Assembly: GCA_016213865.1 (NCBI GenBank)
Contig: JACQZL010000198.1
Coordinates: 1 to 5,039, forward strand
Direction: 5' to 3'
Origin: Candidatus Rifleibacteriota bacterium
GTDB taxonomy: Bacteria; UBP17; UBA6191; JACPRK01
DNA: 5,039 nt
Shown: positions 1 to 4,892 of the stretch, in pieces
Layout: every line of letters begins with the position of its first letter
How positions within the stretch are numbered: the first letter of the stretch is position 1
The notes under the pieces: model-generated
Told to the model about the DNA's origin: nothing
The model's input: only the letters and a program-made list of their open reading frames with translations
Databases searched by the model: none
Made by a program: the position numbers and the translations under genes

Positions 1-179
1 ACGTACGGCGTCGGCGTAAAGGACATGGACGATCAGCACAAGAAGCTCTTTGCTTTGATCAACGACTACTACGAGGCGATCACGCAAAAGAAGGCCAAGG
101 AGGCCGTCGCGGCGCTCCTCCAGGGCCTGCTGGGCTATGTCCGGTACCACTTCGGCGACGAAGAGCGGCTCATCTTCAA
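1..179 (+). pseudogene. Bacteriohemerythrin fragment, cut by the transposon
   Basis: Reading from base 1 in frame 1, the translation begins TYGVGVKDMDDQHKKLF and ends RYHFGDEERLIFN. The DxQH motif (His at residue 13 of the fragment) and the HFxxEE motif (His50, Glu54) are the first metal ligands of the hemerythrin fold, a four-helix bundle that binds O2 at a di-iron centre in the cytoplasm or in signalling proteins. The family is usually about 130 residues. The later HxxxH and HxxxxD ligands are missing because the sequence enters the transposon after about 60 codons. The frame then runs on through element DNA to a stop at 301-303. The start lies upstream of the window, so it cannot be said whether this was a stand-alone protein or the end domain of a larger one. 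The missing ligands make loss of function very likely. Confidence 0.85.
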
Positions 180-223
180 TGCCGGTGGTCCACTTGATGC
201 CGTTGCCGGGAGGTGGCCCCCAC
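180..223 (+). repeat. Left terminal inverted repeat with two GGTGG-type subrepeats
   Basis: The outer part (180-209) matches the reverse complement of 4651-4680 at 22 of 30 positions, including an unbroken CGGTGGTCCA. Within this end the motif recurs: GGTGGTCCAC at 184-193 and GGTGGCCCCCAC at 212-223, 28 bp apart. Spaced repeats at each end are the known arrangement of transposase-binding sites in IS21-type elements; that these are IstA sites is inference. Confidence 0.75.
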
Positions 224-701
224 CCAGGTTCGATCATTGGGGGTGTGGAAGACTCGACCGTGCTGCATCTGTCATCGGTGGTTCCGGCCTGATGGTCGCG
301 TAGGGGCGCGCCAGCGCGCCTGCGGCGGCGAGTGCCGTGCGAAGCTCCGGAAGAAGACGCAGGCCGCGTGGCGGCGGCGCAATCCCGACTATTTCCGGGA
401 ACGACGACTCAGCGCCCGCTTTGAGGTGGCGCGTGAGGCCGCGAAGCCCTCGAAGCTAGGCGGTGAGCGTCCGCGGCGCCCTCCGCCGCTGCGGGTGAAC
501 GACCGTTTGGGCGAAGTTCCCTGGGATCTCGCGCAAGACGAGATCGGGGTCCAAGTCACTGATTTCATTGCGACAGCAGCGAAAGTAGTCCTGCGGGCCG
601 CGCAAGACGAGATCGCCCGTCAAGTCGCTGAGCGGCCGAAGGATCGGCAGAGAGTTCCCCCACCGGTCGGGCAAGACGAGATCCGGGCTGCGTCACCCTG
701 A
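213..701 (+). CDS. Zinc-ribbon accessory protein of the transposon with QDEI repeats
   Basis: This 162-residue basic protein starts at GTG 213 in the longest reading. GTG 243 is an equally likely start, because 213 falls inside the left terminal repeat and neither has a good ribosome site. Residues 17-41 hold Cys17-x2-Cys20 and Cys37-x3-Cys41 around a WFRPD segment and RQRAC. This is the layout of small bacterial zinc ribbons of the CxxC..F.P..RQ..C...CR kind. A basic segment with RRNPDYFRERR follows. The distal half carries QDEI at residues 108, 131 and 154, each from the same 13-bp DNA motif. The role is not known to me; the zinc ribbon and basic segment suggest DNA binding, perhaps at the element ends (inference). 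I recall similar small proteins next to IS21-type transposases but cannot verify this here. The conserved zinc ribbon supports real coding; the distal half could instead be DNA binding sites that happen to be open. Confidence 0.6.
   Translation: MAPTQVRSLGVWKTRPCCICHRWFRPDGRVGARQRACGGECRAKLRKKTQAAWRRRNPDYFRERRLSARFEVAREAAKPSKLGGERPRRPPPLRVNDRLGEVPWDLAQDEIGVQVTDFIATAAKVVLRAAQDEIARQVAERPKDRQRVPPPVGQDEIRAASP
533..683 (+). repeat. Three GCAAGACGAGATC repeats at an exact 69-bp period
   Basis: Identical 13-mers lie at 533-545, 602-614 and 671-683. The distance between starts is 69 bp both times, which keeps the reading frame (23 codons). The first two copies also share a downstream caagtc-n-ctga block (551-561 and 620-630). 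The rest of each unit is unalike, so this is not a fresh tandem duplication. Each copy encodes QDEI in the zinc-ribbon frame. They may be protein repeats, DNA sites for an element-encoded protein, or both. Confidence 0.8.
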
Positions 702-739
702 GGCTGGGTGCGACGCCACTTGTCAAGAGCGCGCCGCCT

Positions 740-747
740 GGAGGAGG
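740..747 (+). promoter_or_regulatory. Ribosome binding site GGAGGAGG of the DUF669-like gene
   Basis: GGAGGAGG ends six bases before ATG 754. It is among the strongest Shine-Dalgarno matches in the window and fixes 754 as the start. No convincing promoter hexamers were found upstream, so the transcription start is not known. Confidence 0.75.
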
Positions 748-753
748 AACGCG

Positions 754-1146
754 ATGCCCGGCCCCATCGTCCGCTTCGATCAGCACTCGATCGAGGCCGT
801 GATCCCCGACGAAGGCGCCTACCCCGCCTTCGTCCACTCCGTGAAAGAGCGCGTCTCGGAGCGTGGCAACGCCACGATCCAGGTTGTCTACGACGTGCTC
901 GACGTGGACCCGGCCTGGGACCGGGTCAGCGAGTACTTCGTGGTCTCCTGCCTGAACCCTCGCGCGGTAGCCATTGGCCAGCGACGGTTGTTCTCGCTGT
1001 GCCGGGCCTGCGGCCTGGTGCCCGGTGAGGGGGACGAAGTCGATCTCGGCCAACTCGTCGGGCGCGGGCTCGAGCTGCGCCTGGGACACGAGACCTTCGA
1101 GCAGCGCACGCGCCTGCGCGTGCTGGCTCACCACCGCCAGCCGTGA
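754..1146 (+). CDS. DUF669-like putative single-stranded-DNA-binding protein
   Basis: This is a complete 130-residue protein with a strong ribosome site. Its pattern resembles the phage DUF669 family: an early YPAFVHSVKERVSERGNA strand-turn segment (residues 23-40), a beta strand TIQVVYDVLD (41-50), YFVVSCLNPRAV (61-72), a helix QRRLFSLCRACGL (76-88), and EVDLGQLVGRGLELRLGHET (95-114) in place of the usual DLxxLxGKxxxV. DUF669 members are often found among phage recombination and replication genes and are thought to act as OB-fold ssDNA-binding proteins; the assignment here rests on pattern memory only. The stop overlaps the GTG of the ParB-like gene as GTGA, which points to coupled translation. 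It is unexpected in an IS21-type element. A role in protecting or annealing DNA during transposition is a guess. Confidence 0.6.
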   Translation: MPGPIVRFDQHSIEAVIPDEGAYPAFVHSVKERVSERGNATIQVVYDVLDVDPAWDRVSEYFVVSCLNPRAVAIGQRRLFSLCRACGLVPGEGDEVDLGQLVGRGLELRLGHETFEQRTRLRVLAHHRQP

Positions 1147-2420
1147 GTGCCGAGGTGGACGAGGCCAACGGCGTGCCGGATGTGCGCTGGCTCGACGTGG
1201 AGAGCCTGCGCACGAGTCTGGCCACGCTGCGCTCGAGCGCAGCGCCGCCGCCGCAAGGCGCACCCATCCTCGCCGAGATGCCGCTGCGGGTCGCGGCGCG
1301 GGAGGACGGCTGCTTCGAAGTCGTGGACGGCTTCAAGCGCCTGGCGCACTGGATGACGGCGGGCCAGCGTCAGGTCCCCGTCCTTGTCGAGCAGACCTCT
1401 TCCTCGCTCGAGCACAAGCTCCTGCTCCTGCGCGCCAATGCGCCTCCGCGCCGCACGACGGCCATGGACGAGGCCCGCGTGGTCGACTCGCTCGTCTCGG
1501 AGGACAACCTGAGCGAGAAGGCCGTGGCACGGCGAATCGGCCGCCGGCCCGCCTGGGTCTCACGACGGCGCCTCCTGGTGCGGCGCTTGGCACCGATCCT
1601 CCAGGGCCAGCTCGACCACGGCCAGATCGGCCCCTCCGTCGCCTACGCGCTTTGCGCTTTGCCCCACAAGGAGCAGGAAGCGCTCCAGCACGCCGCGGAA
1701 CGAGACGGTCTGAGCACGCAGGAGAGCCTGGCCCTGATCTCGACCTTCCGCTCCGCCACCCCGAGCGAGCGCGCCGGGCTGCTGGCTCAGCCACTCCACA
1801 GCGTACGCCCCGACCCGCCTCGCCCCACCCTCGGGCCCCTCTGCGTCCGACTCGAGGAACGTCTCCGCCGCATCACGCAGACCCTGCACGATCTGGCCTC
1901 GTTCGAAATCCCACCCGAGGGGCTCTCCCCGGCCGAACGCCGGCGCCTCGAAAGCCAGCACCGGGCTGCGCTCGATCTGCTGACCCGAACCGCACAAGCC
2001 ATCGCTGTCCCCACAAGGGCGGCATTAACCGGCGACACACAGGAGGAAGAAGACGATGAACGACAAGAACCACAAGATCCCGATGCCGAACGAAGAGAGC
2101 CCGCCGCAGGCGGAGCCGACCCCGGAAGAGACGGTGCCCCCGAGCGAACCGCCGCCGACTTCGCGAACGCTCAGTCCCCAGGAGCGGCAGCAGATCCTCG
2201 AGCTGTACCAACGCTGTGGGTCGATACGGAGGACGACCTGCGCGGTGGGCCACGACCGCAAGACGGTCCGCCGAGTCCTGGAGGAGGAAGGAGTAACGAT
2301 TGCGCCCCCTGGCCCCGCAACCACCAACCGGGCGAGCAAGCTCGACCCCTTCCGCGAGACCGTTCGCGAGAAGGTCGCTCAGAGGCTCACCCTCACACGC
2401 GTCCTGCGGGAGATCCGTGA
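1143..2420 (+). CDS. ParB/KorB-like DNA-binding protein encoded upstream of istA
   Basis: The 425-residue frame starts with GTG 1143, inside the GTGA overlap with the gene before it. No clear ribosome site is seen, so coupled translation is likely. Residues 13-85 resemble the ParB N-terminal domain, with FEVVDGFKRLAHW (58-70) in the place of the ParB DGxRRLxA motif. Residues 100-170 look like the ParB/KorB helical DNA-binding region, with LSEKAVARRIGRRPAWVSRRR (123-143) as the helix-turn-helix. ParB-type proteins bind specific sites in plasmid and chromosome partition or act as regulators. No ParA-like gene is present in the window, so a regulatory or site-binding role within the element is more likely than partition. 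From residue 305 the gene overlaps istA in another frame; that tail is rich in Pro, Arg, Glu and Gly and looks disordered. Its codons there lack the G/C third-position bias that the istA frame keeps, so the tail may not be under selection. Confidence 0.7.
   Translation: MSAEVDEANGVPDVRWLDVESLRTSLATLRSSAAPPPQGAPILAEMPLRVAAREDGCFEVVDGFKRLAHWMTAGQRQVPVLVEQTSSSLEHKLLLLRANAPPRRTTAMDEARVVDSLVSEDNLSEKAVARRIGRRPAWVSRRRLLVRRLAPILQGQLDHGQIGPSVAYALCALPHKEQEALQHAAERDGLSTQESLALISTFRSATPSERAGLLAQPLHSVRPDPPRPTLGPLCVRLEERLRRITQTLHDLASFEIPPEGLSPAERRRLESQHRAALDLLTRTAQAIAVPTRAALTGDTQEEEDDERQEPQDPDAERREPAAGGADPGRDGAPERTAADFANAQSPGAAADPRAVPTLWVDTEDDLRGGPRPQDGPPSPGGGRSNDCAPWPRNHQPGEQARPLPRDRSREGRSEAHPHTRPAGDP
2041..2046 (+). 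promoter_or_regulatory. Ribosome binding site AGGAGG of istA
   Basis: AGGAGG lies nine bases before ATG 2056. A TAA in the istA frame at 2026-2028 rules out a longer istA or an in-frame fusion with upstream sequence, so 2056 is the first possible ATG. The site lies inside the ParB-like reading frame. Confidence 0.75.
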
Positions 2421-3762
2421 GCAGGGCTACCAGGGCAGCCGCACCATCCTCGCCGACTACGTCCGTACCCTGCCGGGCACGCCCGCACCGGGGGTGGCCA
2501 AGCGGCGCTTCGAGACACCGCCCGGTGAGGAACTGCAGGTCGACTGGTCGATCTTCACCGTGATGATCGCGGGCGTGCTCTGCTGCGTGCACGCCCTGGG
2601 CTGCGTGCTCGCGTACTCGCGCTACCTGCACCTGCGCTTCTACCGCAATGAGCGCCAGTCCACGCTGCTCGAGGGACTCGCCCGGGCCTTCGAAGACATG
2701 GGCGGTGTCGCCCTCCGTCTGGTCTTCGACAACATGGCCACCGTCGTCCTCGGACGCGTCGGGAGGAACCGGACCGTCCTCTGGCATCCCCGACTGCTCG
2801 ACTTCGCACGCCACTATGCCTTCGAGCCCTTTGCATGCCGCGTGCGGCATCCCGATCGGAAGGGTAAGGACGAAAGGGTTTTTGACTTCCTAGAAAAAGA
2901 CCTCCTGCGCGGATCCTCGTTCGCGAGCTTCGAGGATCTCAACGCCCGCGCGGAGACCTGGACCACAACCATCGCCAACCGTCGCGTCCACGGCACCACC
3001 CGCCGCGTCCCCGCCGAGGCTTGGCTGGCCGAGCGTGACTTCCTGGTACGACTCCCCGAGGCCCGCTTCGGCGTCCACGAGGACTCCATGCGCCAGGTCG
3101 GCCCCGATGCCACCGTCTCGATCGCAGGGACCCTCTACACCGTCCCCCATCACCTCGCCGGCCGCTCCGTCGCCGTCCGGCTCTACGCCGAGCACTTCGA
3201 GGTCCTCGACCGCCAGGGACGTGTCGCCTTGTCCCGCCGCTACGTCGCCGACGAGGACAAGGGCAAGCTTCAGATCGACCCCACTCATTATCTGGGCCTG
3301 CCCCATGGCCCTCGTGGTGGGGGCGGCGAGGGAGGTTCCGGCGCATCCGCGCTGGACCAGGCCCTCCTCAAGCGCTTCCCGTCCCTGGCACCTCTGGTCG
3401 AGGGCATCACCGTGCGCATGAAGTCGCTTGCGCACATCCACCTCAAGGCCCTGTGGCGGCTCGCCGAAACCCACGGCGACGCGCACTTCCTGGCCGCCGC
3501 CACCCGCGCCCAGGACTACCGCCGCTACAGCGCCCAGGCCGTCGGCCGCATCCTCGATCGCATCGATCCGCTGCCCGCCGAGCCGCCACTCCCCGTCGAT
3601 GCGGCCACTCGCGCCCGCGCCACCCTGGGGGAAGTCGATCCCGGCTCGCTCGATCAATACGGCCACCTCGATACCACCACGCCGTCCCAGACGTCCTCGG
3701 ACCCGAACCACTCCTCTGCGCAAGAGACCGTCTCCCAGGAGGACAGCGATGAAGAGGCGTGA
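2056..3762 (+). CDS. istA: IS21-type DDE transposase IstA
   Basis: This complete 568-residue protein catalyses DNA cleavage and strand transfer of the element. Residues 1-38 are an acidic, proline-rich leader. A helix-turn-helix of the IS21 kind follows at about 40-78 (LSPQERQQILELYQ, then HDRKTVRRVL). The RNase H-like core has the expected triad: Asp163 in LQVDWS, Asp225 in LVFDNM and Glu273 in KGKDER. A beta-barrel-like region at about 345-400 (VSIAGTLYTVP) agrees with the family. A glycine-rich stretch (421-429) separates this from a helical region, and the last 40 residues are acidic and Ser/Thr-rich. IstA proteins are usually about 400-510 residues, so this one is long through its two tails. 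The intact triad suggests activity. It overlaps the ParB-like gene by 365 nt and istB by 14 nt. The strand around Glu273 is locally A/T-rich compared with the rest of the gene. Confidence 0.92.
   Translation: MNDKNHKIPMPNEESPPQAEPTPEETVPPSEPPPTSRTLSPQERQQILELYQRCGSIRRTTCAVGHDRKTVRRVLEEEGVTIAPPGPATTNRASKLDPFRETVREKVAQRLTLTRVLREIREQGYQGSRTILADYVRTLPGTPAPGVAKRRFETPPGEELQVDWSIFTVMIAGVLCCVHALGCVLAYSRYLHLRFYRNERQSTLLEGLARAFEDMGGVALRLVFDNMATVVLGRVGRNRTVLWHPRLLDFARHYAFEPFACRVRHPDRKGKDERVFDFLEKDLLRGSSFASFEDLNARAETWTTTIANRRVHGTTRRVPAEAWLAERDFLVRLPEARFGVHEDSMRQVGPDATVSIAGTLYTVPHHLAGRSVAVRLYAEHFEVLDRQGRVALSRRYVADEDKGKLQIDPTHYLGLPHGPRGGGGEGGSGASALDQALLKRFPSLAPLVEGITVRMKSLAHIHLKALWRLAETHGDAHFLAAATRAQDYRRYSAQAVGRILDRIDPLPAEPPLPVDAATRARATLGEVDPGSLDQYGHLDTTTPSQTSSDPNHSSAQETVSQEDSDEEA
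3737..3742 (+). promoter_or_regulatory. Ribosome binding site AGGAGG of istB
   Basis: AGGAGG ends six bases before ATG 3749 and lies in the last codons of istA. It sets the istB start at 3749 rather than at the earlier in-frame ATG 3428, which would place over 320 bases inside istA. Confidence 0.8.
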
Positions 3763-4525
3763 CCCCCCGGACCCGCCCTCGCCCGACGACCTGATGCGCA
3801 TGGCCGAAGAACTCGATCTGACCGCACTGCGCGACGCTCTGGGCGATTTGCTCGCCCACGCCGAACAAGCCAGCCCGTCCTATACCGACTTCGCTCTCCG
3901 CCTGCTGAGCACTGAGTGGGCGGCCCGCCAGGAACGCAAGCTCACGCGCGGCCTCAAGCGCTCGCGCATCGGAACCGTCGAGGGCATTGACAGCTTCGAC
4001 TTCGCGGCCCGACCCCAACTCGAGCCTCGTGTCGTCAAGGAGCTCCTCAACTGCCGCTTCCTCGACGAGAAGCGGAACATCATCTGCGTCGGCCGGCCCG
4101 GCCTGGGCAAGACACGCATCGCCAAGGCCATCGCACACGCCGCCTGTCTCCGCGGGTATTCGACCCTCTTCACGATCACTTCAGAGATGCTCGAGGACAT
4201 CCACGCCTCGCTCGCCGACGGCACCTTCAAGCGCGCCCTGCGCCGCTACACCAAGCCCTCGCTCGTCGTCCTGGACGAGCTGGGCTACGAGGGCTTCGAT
4301 CGCCAGATGGCCACCTACCTCTTTCGTGTCGTTTCCGCACGACACGGCGTCAGCTCCACAATCGTCACCGCCAACACCGGCTTCTCGAAGTGGGCCAGCT
4401 TCTTCCCTTCGGAGGCCGAGTCCATCGCCACTGTCGACCGCCTCGTCGATCGCGCCACCGTCTTGCGGTTCACGGGCAAGAGCTTCCGGAACCCGAAGGA
4501 AGTCCTCGGCGCACCGCTCGACTGA
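3749..4525 (+). CDS. istB: IS21-type AAA+ ATPase IstB, transposition helper
   Basis: This 258-residue protein is a normal length for IstB. Residues 1-75 are the helical N-terminal part, with SYTDFALRLLSTEWAARQERK typical of the family. The AAA+ core has a Walker A motif GRPGLGKT (115-122, with Lys121 and Thr122), a Walker B motif SLVVLDELGY (171-180, with Asp176 and Glu177), a sensor-1 segment around TANTGFSKW (207-215, Asn209), and RLVDRATVLRFTGKSFR (231-247), which holds the expected arginine finger region. IstB forms ATP-dependent oligomers on DNA, remodels the target and recruits IstA, much as TnsC and MuB do for their transposases. It starts 14 nt before the istA stop with its own ribosome site, so it is co-translated with istA. 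All key residues are present and the gene appears functional. Confidence 0.93.
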   Translation: MKRRDPPDPPSPDDLMRMAEELDLTALRDALGDLLAHAEQASPSYTDFALRLLSTEWAARQERKLTRGLKRSRIGTVEGIDSFDFAARPQLEPRVVKELLNCRFLDEKRNIICVGRPGLGKTRIAKAIAHAACLRGYSTLFTITSEMLEDIHASLADGTFKRALRRYTKPSLVVLDELGYEGFDRQMATYLFRVVSARHGVSSTIVTANTGFSKWASFFPSEAESIATVDRLVDRATVLRFTGKSFRNPKEVLGAPLD

Positions 4526-4533
4526 TTGTCCCG

Positions 4534-4565
4534 GGGGCGGAGAGACGACACCGTCTCTTCGCCCC
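4534..4565 (+). terminator. Strong hairpin just after istB, possible terminator
   Basis: The arms GGGGCGGAGAGACG (4534-4547) and CGTCTCTTCGCCCC (4552-4565) pair over 14 positions with one G-U pair and an ACAC tetraloop. The left arm begins nine bases after the istB stop. A run of C, not T, follows, so this is not a classical intrinsic terminator. It could end or protect the operon's 3' end, or block transcription entering the element from the right flank. Confidence 0.6.
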
Positions 4566-4638
4566 GCCCCCCCGACAACAGATCCTTCTCGTCCCGTGGC
4601 AGCGATCGCCGCCGCTCACCGGCGCGCGTGCCTGATGA

Positions 4639-4680
4639 GTCCACCACTGACCGGCAAACGGGCCCACTGGACCACCGTCA
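4639..4680 (-). repeat. Right terminal inverted repeat with two subrepeats
   Basis: Read inward on the - strand it starts TGACGGTGGTCCAGTGGG, matching the left end at 22 of 30 positions over 4651-4680. An inner GTGGTGGAC (reverse strand of 4639-4647) lies about 28-31 bp from the outer GGTGGTCCA (4668-4676), mirroring the spacing at the left end. About 110 bases between istB and this repeat (4526-4638) hold only the hairpin. Confidence 0.75.
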
Positions 4681-4892
4681 ATGAGAATGTGGGGGCTACC
4701 GATCAGTTGGCCAGGCGCTAGGACATCTTCGACGAAGGCGGGCGTCGCGATGAGCACAACTCCTCCCCTGAGATAGGTGACGATTCGTGGCTCATTCTCC
4801 TGCGGAAGCTCAGATACGAGCGATCGCAGCTGCGGCCCGTCCGGCATTCCATGCCGCAGCTCGCGAAAGAAACCCACCCTCTTGAGTTTCAC
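4681..4892 (-). pseudogene. Immunity protein gene of a polymorphic toxin, truncated by the transposon
   Basis: The gene starts at GTG 4892-4890, which shares one base with the TAG stop of the toxin gene before it (TAGTG). The protein begins VKLKRVGFFRELRHGMPDGP and continues through NEPRIVTYLRGGVVLIATPAF to GSPHILI, where host sequence meets the element. From memory, this matches a family of small cytoplasmic immunity proteins with the pattern RVGFFREL.HG.P.GP, then IV.YL..G....A.P, and a later ILTDG.W.WP.DL segment. Only about 70 residues remain and the W.WP.DL part is lost. The frame runs on through the element, antisense to istB, to a stop at 4470-4472, giving a 140-residue chimera. An immunity protein of this kind would bind and block its cognate toxin. 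The truncation probably abolishes function. The family name or number was not assigned. Confidence 0.7.

Larger units (their letters stand above)
180..4680 (+). mobile_element. IS21-family-like transposon with three accessory genes (about 4.5 kb)
   Basis: The element is defined by an IstA-type DDE transposase followed by an overlapping IstB-type ATPase, and by imperfect inverted repeats at 180-209 and 4651-4680. The repeats match at 22 of 30 positions by eye and both begin TG when read inward, as is usual for IS21 ends. All five genes point left to right. Most IS21 elements are about 2-2.5 kb with two genes; this one is about twice as long because a zinc-ribbon gene, a DUF669-like gene and a ParB-like gene lie between the left end and istA. 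IS21 elements transpose by a DDE reaction with the ATPase helping target capture, as in the related Tn7 TnsB/TnsC and Mu A/B pairs. The ends are uncertain by a few bases: TCAATG occurs at 176-181 and 4678-4683, so an alternative reading places the element at about 182-4677 with a 6-bp duplication. Confidence 0.85.

Noticed and set aside
305..320. Perfect GGCGCGC-CA-GCGCGCC palindrome
   Set aside because: It lies in the zinc-ribbon codons in very GC-rich DNA; short palindromes of G and C are common there and nothing else marks it as a signal.
974..2059. Long + strand open frame of 361 codons inside the ParB-like gene
   Set aside because: It is Arg/Pro/Ala-rich with no family resemblance and overlaps two better-supported genes; open frames of this length are expected in high-GC coding DNA.
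1873..2850. Antisense open frame of 325 codons over the ParB-like gene and istA
   Set aside because: It mirrors the codon bias of istA, has no recognisable domain and no ribosome site.
2876..2886. Possible ribosomal frameshift site in the GGGTTTTTG run of istA
   Set aside because: In the istA frame the codons are agg gtt ttt gac, which do not form an X XXY YYZ slippery heptamer, and the gene is open without a shift.
3428..3748. Extended start for istB at ATG 3428
   Set aside because: The added stretch is Pro/Arg/Ser low-complexity within istA; AGGAGG at 3737-3742 and normal IstB length favour ATG 3749.
2890..3801. Antisense open frame of 303 codons over istA
   Set aside because: Shadow of istA in a high-GC gene, with no motifs.
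4575..4590. Possible inverted copy of the GCAAGACGAGATC motif near the right end
   Set aside because: Only TCTCGTC matches without gaps, too short to support a site.
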